A model generated the notes under the pieces. The model did not search any database. It was not told the DNA's origin and saw only the letters and a list, made by a program, of their open reading frames with translations. DNA of 64,000 nucleotides, from the NCBI RefSeq assembly GCF_033115175.1, contig NC_084842.1, forward strand, positions 33,129,549 to 33,193,548, read 5' to 3'. Below, piece by piece: positions 9,987 to 20,060 of this stretch. The DNA comes from Lepus europaeus (taxonomy: Eukaryota; Chordata; Mammalia; Lagomorpha; Leporidae). Made by a program: the position numbers and the translations under genes. Within the stretch, counting starts at the first letter, position 1, and every line of letters begins with the position of its first letter.

Positions 9987-10400
9987 TAAGTATATATGCA
10001 TACATTAGACTATTAATTTGGAATAAAAATAACAAATTACTGATGGCACACCCAGCACTGACCTAAAGAAGTAAAATGCAAAAAATAACCCATACCACTG
10101 GATTCTATTACATAAAGCTCCAGAAGAGACAAAGCTAATCCATGGTGATTGAAATCATGTCAGTGGCTCCTGGTACACAGTGTTAGGGAGATTCACTGTG
10201 AGGTAACTGGTAGGATCATTTGTGGTAATGGATATGTTCTATACCTTCACTGAGGCCACTGTTAAGCATGCATTTACCAAAATCCATTCCTCTAAGCATC
10301 TTTCTTAAATGCATCTTTTGTATATAAGAGATAGTTCAACAGAACTGTTTTTAAAAATCCAGGATGATTAAGTTTCCAAGGACATCAGACAGTGGGCAGA
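9987..10400 (+). mobile_element. Old L1 3' end, segment 4
   Basis: The GGATTCTATTACATAAAGCT and GGTAACTGGTAGGATCATTTG blocks resemble old mammalian L1 (L1M-type) 3' UTRs. Confidence 0.6.
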
Positions 10401-10429
10401 ATAAAAGAAATTCAACAAATTGAATTGGC

Positions 10430-10800
10430 CATTGTTATGGGCCAAAATGTCCCCCACCCCAAAAGTGCCTCAGAATATAACCATTTTGAGGAGAAAGCGT
10501 TTAAAGAGGTAATTCAATGAAAATGAGGCCATTAAGGTGGGGCCCTAATCTAATCTTACTGGCATCCTTTAAAAAAAAGAAAGCTGCTTGAGGTGTACCC
10601 AAATACAGAAGAGGTCACGTGAGGATGCAATGAGAAGGTGGTCCTCTGCAAGCCAAGGGAAGAAGCTTCAGTAGACACCACACCTGTGGACACCTTGATC
10701 TTGCACTCACATCCTCCAGAATAGTAAGAAGCATTTCTACTCTTTCAGCCACTGAGTCTGTAGTATTTTGTTCTGGTACCTCTAGCAGACACGTGCAACC
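10430..10800 (+). mobile_element. MaLR (MLT1/MST-type) LTR
   Basis: Shows the characteristic order: GGGCCAAAATGTCCCCCACC, CTCAGAATATAACCATTT, GAGGCCATTAAGGTGGGGCC, ACACCTTGATCTTG and AGCCACTGAGTCTGTAGTA. These are the conserved blocks of ERVL-MaLR LTRs. Confidence 0.85.
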
Positions 10801-11037
10801 AGGTTTGGAAAGTAAGTATAAAAATCATAAATGTGTTTCTGTAGTTAAATAAAAGTCATGGGATAGTATTCAATTTTACTATATAACTTTAAAAAAGAAA
10901 AGTGTTCTTAAATAGGAATAGAAGGATACTTTTTAAAGTGATTATAGTGCCTCAAAAACCTGTATTAAATGTAACAAACCTGATAAAATTATTAGAAATC
11001 TTTTCTTTAAATGTAAGAAACATATGAGGATGGTCAT

Positions 11038-11441
11038 TGATGAAAGAAAGACATAAGCCTCAGCCATTCTCACTCATTGTCCAAAAGTTAAATGAACAAT
11101 GGAATTTATTCCTTGCTCTTGAATCTCAGTTGGGTCTCACACCCTATTGCCTTCATACTCCACCCACCATGGCCACCTGAAAGACCAATTGCTTGAATAC
11201 CTGAAAGACCAGTTCCAGGAATACCTCTCCGCCTGCTGCCTCCTATCCCACCCCATCCTTAGCCCTCCTAAAATATAAAAAGGCACGGCCCCTGGGGGTC
11301 AGGCCTTTTGCCATGTGTTCCATCAATGTGCACACAGGCAGTTGGTCACCCACCTCTGCGAATTTATTTTCTCTGAATAAATTTGGTCTGGCTGTAAATT
11401 CACACACTGCCTCCTCTCTATTCTGTGCCTCTTTTCCTAAT
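11038..11441 (+). mobile_element. Solo LTR, copy B
   Basis: Starts TGATGAAAG. It has the same internal landmarks as the LTR at 8117: ACATAAGCCTCAGCC, AATCTCAGTTGGGTCTCACA, AATATAAAAAGGC (TATA) and AATAAATTTGGTCTGG (polyadenylation). It ends near CTTTTCCTAA and lacks the extra 3' block of copy A. The two are separate solo LTRs because unrelated L1, CSINE and MaLR sequence lies between them. Confidence 0.75.
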
Positions 11442-11458
11442 AGTTATATCACTACCTT

Positions 11459-12330
11459 TATTCAGCACTGTATGACAATTTCTAAACAGTGAAATTAAAA
11501 GGAGACATGTAAACATAAATATCTGAAATGAAAAAAATATTCTCATTATTCATATATGATTGTATAGAAAATCTACAAGTATTAACAAGGTTTAATGACA
11601 AACTTTAAGAACAAATGACAATAACATTATAAGAAATCAACTGCTTTCCTGTAAAATAGCAACAACAAAAAATAAAATCTTTAAAAACTCAATTTTATGA
11701 TAGCAAATAAAACTATATACTTTAACCACAAAAAAAAAATCCAGCAAGGTTGTGCAACATCTTCATAGACCTGTACTGTGTAATAAATTGAAGGCAAAAT
11801 ATTGGAAAAATGTCAGTTCTCTCCAAATTGACCTCTAGAGTCAAAACAATTCCTTATAACGTTAAGATGGATCATTTGCGTTTCTTTTTGTTTTGGAGAA
11901 ACTTAACTACTTGATTCTAAAATGTATATGAAAACTTCAAGGTCCAAAAATAGCCAAAATATTCATAAATTAGAATAAATATGTGGGGAGGAGAGTGACA
12001 TCTAAGAATCATATGATTAAGTCATATAAGTCAGATAGTGTGTGGTTTGTGCAAGGACCAACAATAAGACCAGTAGAACCCAAAACAATCTAATACCAAG
12101 AAGGCAAAAAAAAAAAAAAAAAAAAAAAGGAATAGCCAAACTTTCATAGATTTCTCCTACCAACCACTGGCAAAATTATGAAGCGAGAAGAACTCCTATG
12201 AATTGCTGGTAGCAGTATAAATTACTATAATATTTTTGAAGAAATATTTGATTATGGAATTCCATACCCATTTATAACACTGCATTTAATTAAAAATATA
12301 TACTCAAGAGGATTCACTGAAACGAATTTG
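11459..12330 (+). mobile_element. Old L1 ORF2 remnant, second series
   Basis: Resembles the ORF2 region after the reverse transcriptase (CTGTAAAATAGCAACAACAAA, the 'partial ORF2 GTACTGTGTAATAAATTG' block) and later CTGGTAGCAGTATAAATT. Frames are destroyed. A 25-base A run sits at about 12104-12128. Confidence 0.6.
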
Positions 12331-12344
12331 CAAGAGCCTTATGG

Positions 12345-12470
12345 GAAGTGAGGTGTAGGGAGGTTAAGTGACATTAACAGGGTCACTCAACTAATAACTA
12401 GCGGAATCATGACTAAAACCCAGGAGACCTACTTGGGACTCTATTAACACCCCTCCACTGACATACATAC
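12345..12470 (-). mobile_element. MIR SINE fragment
   Basis: The complement of the MIR core is visible: GAGGTTAAGTGAC, AGGGTCACTCAACTAATAACT and AACCCAGGAG. Confidence 0.75.
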
Positions 12471-12539
12471 TATAATATGTTAACAGCACAAAATATTCTG
12501 TAATCATTTCAAAGAATCATCTATGTCTATGTTTACTAA

Positions 12540-12735
12540 TATTATTAGATGATAAGAACAAGCAGAGAAGAGTGACTCATTGTAGGGGTATCAGGGGCAG
12601 TAGTTTGGGGTTTTGGCAGTGTTTTCTATTTCTTGACTTGGGCTTTGGTTACATGAGTATTAACTCTGATAATTGTATGGGTTGTAAATTTATATCTTTC
12701 ACACTTTCATACCTCAGGGGAAAAAAAACCTAAGG
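12540..12735 (+). mobile_element. Old L1 3' UTR-like end
   Basis: GTAGTTTGGGGTTTTGGCAG...GGTTACATGAGTATTAACT followed by an A-run resembles the terminal part of old L1 families. Assignment is tentative. Confidence 0.4.
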
Positions 12736-13023
12736 AGAGAGTCTTCAAGCCGGATAAGTATTTTTATACTGTCTGCCTACAAGTCCATACTTGATCTAGA
12801 TGTTTTACATAATTAATATTGTTTACATTTCAGAATAATGGACATGAAGTACAAAATTGGAAGTATAGTAGACATTGGATGGTTTTGACTATCCAATATG
12901 GTATAAAAATCATCTCCATATTTTGTTATTTCCACCTTGTCAAGATAGAAAGCTCTCTCACCCAGATTGAATGCTCAAGTTATTTGATTTTCAATTCAGA
13001 CTCTCTAATCATCTTGGAGAATC
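12736..13023. other. Unassigned sequence
   Basis: No recognisable repeat. The frame from 12819 runs into the adjacent L1 and is not a gene. Confidence 0.4.
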
Positions 13024-13230
13024 TTTTAACTTTTTTATTTAATAAATATAAATTTACAAAGTACAACTTTTGCATTGTTGTGGCTTTTTCCCCCATAACC
13101 TCCATCCCACCAACAACCATCCCATCTTCCACTCTCTATCCCATCCCATTCTTCATCAAGATTCATTTTCAATTAACTAACTGATATTGTATTACTTTTA
13201 ATTCTCTATACTGAACATATACAGATATTT
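13024..13230 (-). mobile_element. 5'-truncated rabbit-type L1 3' end
   Basis: Reverse complement of the same L1 terminus seen at 3770-3958: AATGAATCTTGATG, a G-rich tract (minus strand), then AATTTATATTTATTAAATAAA. It is an older subfamily, with the G-rich tract changed to GGGATGG-type units. Confidence 0.85.
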
Positions 13231-13235
13231 CTCTT

Positions 13236-13562
13236 ATTTTTTAAAAAAATGTATTTTTTAAATTTGTTTGAAAGGCAGAGAGATAAAGGGACAGAGACGG
13301 AGATCTTCCACTGGTTCACTCCACAAACGTCCCCAACAGCCAGGGAATGGGCCAGGCTGAACTTAGAACTTAGAACTGAGTCTGGCTCTCCCATGTGGGT
13401 GGCAACAATGTAAGTACCTGCACCTCCAGCTGACTCCCAGGATGCATATCAGCAGGAAGCTGGAATCCAAACCAGAGCCAGGACTCCAATGCAGGCACTC
13501 CAATCTGACATGCAGACATTCCAAGTGATGTCTTCACTTCAGCTCCGTATGCCCATCCCATC
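13236..13562 (-). mobile_element. CSINE, old copy
   Basis: Starts with the complemented tail (TTTGAAAGGCAGAGAG) and passes TCTTCCACTGGTTCACTCC and the ACTCCAATGCAGGCACTCCA-type head. The body is diverged. Confidence 0.82.
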
Positions 13563-13589
13563 TGAGACTGTAACTACATCCCTTTCTCC

Positions 13590-13973
13590 ACTGAAAACCA
13601 GTCATGACTGTTGTTTGTAACAGGGAAACATAGTTAAAAACAAAATCTCCTGATAATCCAAAAAAAAATCTCCATCAAGGTAGAAGAGGAAGAAAATAAT
13701 TTTATCTGCAGATAATCACTGGACTAGAATGAAACCTGCTAAGGATTGCCAAGCTCCTCCTTTTTAGATAACAAACAGATACAAACCATTATATACATGC
13801 TGTCAAGAAAAACAGTAAGTAATCCTCCACAAACAGTTCTTAACAGCACCACTTGTCACATAGTTCATTTTTAATTGACTTGATAGTTTGGGGTAATCAC
13901 TAGTGTTTCCTAATTGGCTGTACCCTATGAAAAAATAAACATTGTATCTTTATGACAAATGTAGACTTTTAAA
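13590..13973. other. Unassigned sequence
   Basis: No repeat or gene recognised. Confidence 0.35.
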
Positions 13974-14295
13974 AATTTTTTTAAAGATTTATTTTATTTA
14001 TTTGAAAGGTAGAGATACAGAGAGAGGTAGAAACAGAGAAAGAATGAGGTCTGTCATCCACTGGTTTACTCCCCAACTGGTCACAACAACTAGAGTTGGG
14101 CCAAGACAAAGTCAGGAGCCAGGAGCCTCTTCTGGATCTCCCACATGGGTACAGGGGCCCAAGGGCTTGGGCCATCTTCTGCCATTTTCCCAGGTGGATA
14201 GGAAATGGAGCAGCTAGTACTCAAACCAGAGCCAATATGGGACGCCAGCACTGCAGGCCAAGGACTTTAACCCTCTGAGCCACAGTGCCAGCCCC
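13974..14295 (-). mobile_element. CSINE, full length
   Basis: Complemented tail AAAGATTTATTTTATTTATT, body GGCCCAAGGGCTTGGGCCAT, and head ending GCCACAGTGCCAGCCCC. Confidence 0.92.
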
Positions 14296-14494
14296 AAGAT
14301 GCCATATAATAGGAAGTGAGATACACCTGAAGTTGGCCTTCTTTTCTTCCCCAGAAACTGGGAGATAGGGGGAGCTGTCTTCCTTAACAATTACATTTCC
14401 TATAGGTGAGTTTTAGCTGCTCCACAAAGATATTCTTGAGTTGTAAGACTTCTCAGAGGTTTATTTAGCTTTTACAAAGGTTTGCATCCATGGT

Positions 14495-14800
14495 CTATCG
14501 ATTGTAGACACTGATTATGATGCTCTTGCCCCACATTGGAGTACTTGGGTTCAATTCTTGGCTACAGCTCCTGGCTCCAGCTCTTGCCAGTGCAGACCCC
14601 GAGAGACAGTGATTATAGCTTATAGAATGAGGTTCTTGATGCCCATAGGATTGACCTGGACTGTGATCCTGGATCCTGGCTCTGGCCTTGGCTTAGCCCC
14701 AGCCAATGTAGGCATGTAGGAAGTCAAGCAGCAGATAGAGCATTCTCTCTCTGCCTCTCTTTCTCTTTCTCTGCCTCTCAAACACATACAAATTATTTTT
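14495..14800 (+). mobile_element. CSINE, old diverged copy
   Basis: Retains TACTTGGGTTCAATTCTTGGC, GACCTGGACTGTGATCCTGG and a CT-rich end. The head is poor. Confidence 0.65.
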
Positions 14801-14981
14801 AAAATAATTTTTAAAAGATTTTCATATATTTCAAAGAGAAAGAAGTTATCATTACAGTATGTTTTCTTTTTAATTTTTAATATTTATATTTAAATTATAT
14901 TTTTTTTAATTTTTAATTTTTTAATTTTGTTTTTAGTATAAGTTTTCTAAAGTAAATTGTCTAATAAAGACTAAGGAAAAG

Positions 14982-15219
14982 GGCTGGCGCTATGGGATAG
15001 TAGGTAAAGTCCCCACCTGCAGTGCCGGCATCCTATATGGGCACCCATTCAATTCCCAGCTGCTCTACTTTTGATTCAGCTCTCTCCTTATGTGCCTGGG
15101 AAAGCAGTGAAAATGGCCCAAATGCTTGGGCTCCTGTACCCCGGAGCTCCTAGCTCCTGGCTTTGGCTTAGTCCAGCCCTGGCTGTTGTGGTCATTTGGT
15201 GAGTGAACCATTGGATAGA

Positions 15220-15275
<56 letters not shown>

Positions 15276-15312
15276 GTTACTCTTTCAGCTAAATAAATAA
15301 ATCTTAAAAGGA
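14982..15312 (+). mobile_element. CSINE, intermediate age
   Basis: Full head (GGCTGGCGCTATGGGATAG), body GGCCCAAATGCTTGGG, and tail AAATAAATAAATCTTAAAAG. The target-site duplication AAAGACTAAGGAAAAG (to 14981) recurs at 15313-15329 with one insertion. Its pyrimidine tract has expanded to a pure (TC)n microsatellite. Confidence 0.95.
15223..15275. repeat. (TC)n microsatellite
   Basis: About 26 dinucleotide units with one interruption, inside a CSINE tail. Confidence 0.95.
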
Positions 15313-15600
15313 AAAGACTAAGGCAAAAGTCTGTTCTGTTGCTTTCATATTTTAATTTGTATTTGTCCTTAAACTTGAAACTTACATACCTAATGAATGA
15401 AGAAATCAATAATATAATAATTTACATATGTTGCATTTTTATTATGTTGATATATATTTATCATGTATATATGTACATTTTATATATTCATATACAATGG
15501 GAAACTTCAAAATGTTTATGGAAAATAAAATTAAAAGACAATGTGCATTTTCCAGGAACTTGTTGAAAACCCCTTATATATGTAAAAACATGTTAAAATG
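15313..15600. other. Unassigned AT-rich sequence
   Basis: Contains TA-rich runs near 15420-15495 and nothing recognisable as a gene. Confidence 0.4.
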
Positions 15601-15928
15601 AGGGTACAGCAAGTGGCAAAATGAATTAAGCCTACCTACACTGAAAGCCAGCATCTCATATCAAAATGCCAGTTGGAGTACTGGCTGTTCCACTTCCGAT
15701 CTAGCTCCCTGCTAATGCAAAACCTGGGAGGCAGCAGTGATGGCTCAAGTACTAGAGTCCCTGCCACCCACATAGGAGACTGAGATGGGAGTTCCTGGTT
15801 CCTGGCTTAGGCCCAGCCCAGGTCTGACTACTGTGGGCATTTGGGAAGTAAACCAGGGAATGAAAGGTCTCTCTGTCTATATCTCTCCCCTTCTCTCTTT
15901 TTAAAATTAATGAATTAGTCTTTTAAAA
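15601..15928 (+). mobile_element. CSINE, older copy
   Basis: TGATGGCTCAAGTACTAGAG, GGCATTTGGGAAGTAAACCA and a CT-rich tract are retained. The head is diverged. Confidence 0.85.
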
Positions 15929-15929
15929 C

Positions 15930-16740
15930 TCAGTTTAATTGATTCTAGTGTAATTTCTGATAGTTCCATAGTTATCTGTCCCAGAAAAATGGCAATATTA
16001 AATAAGGCTAAATTCTTAGTAACAATCAGGAAATGCAGGAAAGCACTCTAGTGAACTAGAAGGATGGGGTGGGTGGGATTTTGGTTTGTAGCTGCGATAA
16101 CACCTCCAATTTTGTCATCACTTTATTTAAATAGTATGTTGCTATTTTAAAACTCAGCATCTCCATTTAAAAAATACAGTAAGTCTAATTGCCAGCCTCA
16201 CCAGGGTCTTACCTGGTTGATTAAACCTTACTGAAAGGTCTAGTGGGGGATTTCTAAGCTGCTCAGTTGTCTAATAAGCTTGTATTAGATGATTCCCCAC
16301 ACAATACAAGCAACTCAGAAACATAAGGGACCTAGTTAGAAGACAGTATTAAAAAGTGTCTGGTGAGCTTCTTAATTAAAAGAATCTATAATACATTGCA
16401 GATATTAATAATTTTAAAAGACTGCAACCCTTATTTCACATCAAAAACTAATTACTTACACATGAAATTAGAACATTTTAGGGCAATGCATTTTATGACT
16501 AATTATTTTCCAACAAATATAAAATACACTGAGAAATATAGTTCTTTACTTAATCAAAGGTAACCAAAAACTGCATAGAAATTAAAGTGAGACAAGTTAG
16601 ACAACAACAAACTCTTGTTTCTTGCCTTCATCTACTGTTGCATTTAAATATTACCAAAAACAATTGACTGGAAAATATCCTACAACTCATCCAGTTATTA
16701 AACCAAATTAAATAGTTTTAAATTTACCCATATTTCTTAT
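15930..16740. other. Unassigned sequence
   Basis: No SINE, LINE or exon could be recognised here. Confidence 0.35.
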
Positions 16741-16990
16741 GTACAATATTCCAAAACACCTCACTCTTCATGCCCCACCTAAAAACATGTACATGTCTTA
16801 AATCAGGTTCAATCCTACCTCCTCTAAGTAAATTTCTGCTTTAACCCATGGGACTTATTCTCTGAAATTTATTTAAACTTCACAATTTAAGAATGACTGC
16901 CTATAGTCTATGTTGTTCTATAATTGCCTTATTTTCCAAAATAGATTTTAAATTCCTGGAAACCTTTTCTTAATCATCTTTTCAAGATAA
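16740..16990 (+). mobile_element. L2-like LINE 3' fragment
   Basis: Follows the order of the L2 3' UTR (TAAGTAAATTTCTGCTTTAACC..., then ATAGATTTTAAATTCCTGG, equivalent to the L2 TAGAATGTAAGCTCC block). Strongly diverged. Confidence 0.45.
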
Positions 16991-16999
16991 ATTATCCCA

Positions 17000-18091
17000 A
17001 ATTGATCAAATCCTTTGAATATCACTATGATATTATTTTTAAACCTCTTCAGTCCTTTACATTCCTTTTATGTTGAACTCTAATACCAGTCTCAGAAAGG
17101 CTGCTCACTTATTGATTGCAATTTCAAACATGTTTTTAGAGTAGAACCAAGCACTGGAGTCAAATTCAGCTTTTGAATTTCATCCTATAATTACCTGCAT
17201 ATTTAGCCACTGTATTTTTTGTTGTTTATTTGGGGTTCTTTGTTCATTTGCTTGTTTTTCTGTTGCAGTTTATTATTCTTCCTAAGAATATTAATTCTTA
17301 ATTAGCACTTAATTGTTTTATGTTTGTGGTTTTAATTTTAATGGCATTTTATAATCATCCTATCACTAAAATTCACTTCTCACAGAGGGTCAAATGGAAG
17401 AACTGAAAAACTAAAGGTCGATAAAAGACAAGTTATCAAGGTCAAATTAAATGCATTTAAGAAGTATGAGGAATTCTAGAGAAAAAATAGGAGAAACATT
17501 ACCAAGAGATGTATACCTGGCTTTGTGAAGTATGATGGTTACAGCACTCAAATTTTCCAGAGAATCATCAAAGTTTCAGCCTTGCCTAAAGGGGTCAGAC
17601 AAGAACAGATGGCCACACCCATTTCAGCAATTATCAGGATCTGTCTAGAAAGCATAACCATACTCTTCTTGGCCTATAGTCAAAATAGAATTCTGATTCC
17701 CTAAACTGTCTCCGAATCTCATCTGTCCCTTCACCCCACTGCTCCAAGCTTGGTTAGAGAGTCAGCTTTCCCACTCTTACTCCCTATGAAGGTCTTAACA
17801 AGAATCATGTTGATATTGAACTGCCTCCTGTACTGGGTTTCCTCCTGATGCCTCAAATTCAAAAATGTATATTTTTTCTCATTTTTTCCTGAGAGTTCCT
17901 CTGCCTTCTGCTTTAACAACGGGCCTGATCTTTTTTTTTTTTTTTTTAAATGTCCCCGATTTTTAGGACATGGTTACATACACACCAAAGACTCCATGTC
18001 GTGAACCTGAGCATATGTCAAAAAAAAAAAGAAAATTTAACTGGGGGATCCAAAGAAACCAAAGTATCACTGAAACAATAAAAGCACTAGA
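17000..18091. other. Mostly unassigned; possible L2 pieces
   Basis: The pyrimidine-rich part at 17650-17880 loosely resembles an upstream L2 region. A T-run lies at 17931-17947. The minus-strand frame at 17731-17919 shows no domain. Confidence 0.3.
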
Positions 18092-18434
18092 GGCCGGCGC
18101 CGTGGCTTAACAGGATAATCCTCCGCCTTGAGGCGCCAGCACACCGGGTTCTAGTCCCGGTTGGGGCACCGGATTCTATTCCGGTGGCCCCTCTTCCAGG
18201 TCAGCTCTCTGCTGTGGCCCGGGAAGGCAGTGGAGGATGGCCCAGGTCCTTGGGCCCTGCACCCGCATGGGAGACCAGGAGAAGCACCTGGCTCCTGGCT
18301 TCGGATCAGCGAGATGCGCCGGCCGCGGCGGCCATGGGAGGGTGAACCAACGACAAAAAGGAAGATCTTTCTCTCTGTCTCTCTCTCTCACTATCCACTC
18401 TGCCTGTCCCAAAAAAAAAAAAAAAAAAAAAAAA
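18092..18434 (+). mobile_element. CSINE, full length, young
   Basis: Near-consensus head GGCCGGCGCCGTGGC and a pure A-tail of about 26 bases. The target-site duplication is an AAAAGCACTAGA-type sequence on both sides. Confidence 0.97.
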
Positions 18435-18680
18435 AGCACTAAAGCCTTTTCTAAAGTAAGAGGTCCACTGAACAATACAGCAGCAATGAAAAAAAGTCCC
18501 TCTTACCATGCTGGCCTGATTCCAGTCCTCTCCAACCAGAACTTGCCTCACCAACATCTTCTCATACCAGGTCTCTCCTACCTAATCTATAAAATTTTAT
18601 CTAGATAAGGGAAACAGAGTACTCTTGCCTTCTCTTGAAAGTAATAAAGCTTAACTCTTCTCAAGATACCAACATCACAA

Positions 18681-18778
18681 GGCTGGTGCTGTGGCTCAAT
18701 AGGCTAATGCTCTATCTCATGGTGTTGACACCCTGGGTTCTAGTCCCAGTTGGGGCTCCAGATGACTATATCCTGTAT
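18681..18778 (+). mobile_element. CSINE, 3'-truncated head fragment
   Basis: Head only (AGGCTGGTGCTGTGGCTC to TAGTCCCAGTTGGGGC), breaking off into unrelated sequence. Loss of the 3' half is atypical for target-primed insertion and implies a later deletion. Confidence 0.85.
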
Positions 18779-18898
18779 TACTTTTACTTGAAAGATTAAG
18801 TAGTCACAGGGGGAGGTTTATATGTAATTCCCAATGGAATATTCTTTGTGTCATTTTTCTAAATGATAAACCTCCTTCAGAAATCGTACTACAGATAA

Positions 18899-19218
18899 GG
18901 GGCAGGCATCATGATTCAGTGAGGTAAGCAGCCAGTTTTGACACTGGCATTTCATATGCATACCTGGGTTCAAGTCTTACCTCCACTTCCAATCCAGCTT
19001 CTAATGAGTCTGGAAGGCAGCAAATGATATTCAAGTACTTGGGTTCCTGTCAGCCATATGGGAGACAGATGGAGTTCCTAGTTCCTGGCCTTGGCCTGAC
19101 CCAGTCCTGGCTGTTGCAGGTTTCTGAAGTGACCCAGCAGATGGAAGATTATATTCTCCCTCTCTCCTTCTCTTCCCTCTCTCCCTCTCTTCCCTCTCTC
19201 CCTCTGTAATAAATAAGT
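18899..19218 (+). mobile_element. CSINE, older copy, disrupted tail
   Basis: Body TTCAAGTACTTGGGTTCCTG and a CCCTCTCT-rich tract. Its AATAAATAAG tail is the target of the minus-strand CSINE that follows. Confidence 0.88.
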
Positions 19219-19556
19219 TTTTTTTTTTTGACAGGCAGAGTGGACAGTGAGAGAGAGACAGAGAGAAAGGTCTGCCTTTTGCCGTTGGTTCACCCTCCAA
19301 TGGCCGCCGCGGTTGGCACGCTGCAGCCAGCGCACCGCGCTGATCCGAAGGCAGGAGCCAGGTGCTTCTCCTGGTCTCCCATGGGGTGCAGGGCCCAAGC
19401 ACTTGGGCCATCCTCCTCTGCACTCCCTGGCCACAGCAGAGAGCTGGCCTGGAAGAGGGGCAACCGGGACAGGATCGGTGCCCCGACCGGGACTAGAACC
19501 CGGTGTGCCGGCGCCGTGAGGTGGAGGATTAGCCTAGTGAGCCGCAGCGCCGGCCA
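19219..19556 (-). mobile_element. CSINE, full length, young, nested
   Basis: Complemented T-tail, then GACAGGCAGAGTGGACAGTG through to GCGCCGGCC. It sits inside the tail of the older CSINE, and ATAAATAAGTTTTT on both sides is the duplicated target. Confidence 0.97.
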
Positions 19557-19585
19557 TAAATAAGTTTTTAAAAAGCTACAGATAA

Positions 19586-19770
19586 GTGCTTGGGCCCCTG
19601 CACCTGCATGAGAGACCGGGAGGAGGCACCTGCCTCCTGGCTCCTGGCTTCGGATCGGCACAGTTTTGGCCATGGCAGCCATTTGTGGGATGAAGCAGTG
19701 GAAGGAAGACCTTTCTCTGTCTCTCTCTCTCACAGTCTGTAACTCTACCTGTCAAATAAATAAATTTTTT
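19586..19770 (+). mobile_element. CSINE, 5'-truncated, with perfect target duplication
   Basis: Begins in mid-body at GTGCTTGGGCCC, with no head or B box, and ends with AAATAAATAAA. An exact 18-bp duplication (TTAAAAAGCTACAGATAA) flanks it at 19568-19585 and 19771-19788, so the truncation happened during insertion. Confidence 0.95.
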
Positions 19771-19845
19771 TTAAAAAGCTACAGATAACTTATCCATATT
19801 TTTAAAATACCTTAATAACAAATACCTATCAAAGATTTAGCAGTT

Positions 19846-20060
19846 GGGGCAAGTGTTATGGCACAGCAAGTTACACCACTACTTGGAATGCCCAAATACC
19901 AAATATGAGACAAAAGTTCCTGACTCCTGGCTTTGAATGGGCCCAACCTTAGCTATTGTAGGCATTTAGGGAAAGAACCAGCAAATGGAAGATCTCTCTC
20001 TTACTCTCTCTCCCTATCACTCTACCTTTCAAATAAATGAATAATTAAATGCTTTTTAAA
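19846..20060 (+). mobile_element. CSINE with internal deletion
   Basis: Head GGGGCAAGTGTTATGGCACAG joins the 3' half (CTCCTGGCTTTGAATGGGCC). About 120 bp of the middle is missing. Confidence 0.85.

Noticed and set aside
8117..11441. A provirus bounded by two LTRs
   Set aside because: Sequence between the LTRs is L1, CSINE and MaLR, not gag-pol-env, and each LTR stands alone.
19031..19733. Frames of 90-147 codons on both strands
   Set aside because: They run through young CSINEs, whose GC-rich bodies lack stops.
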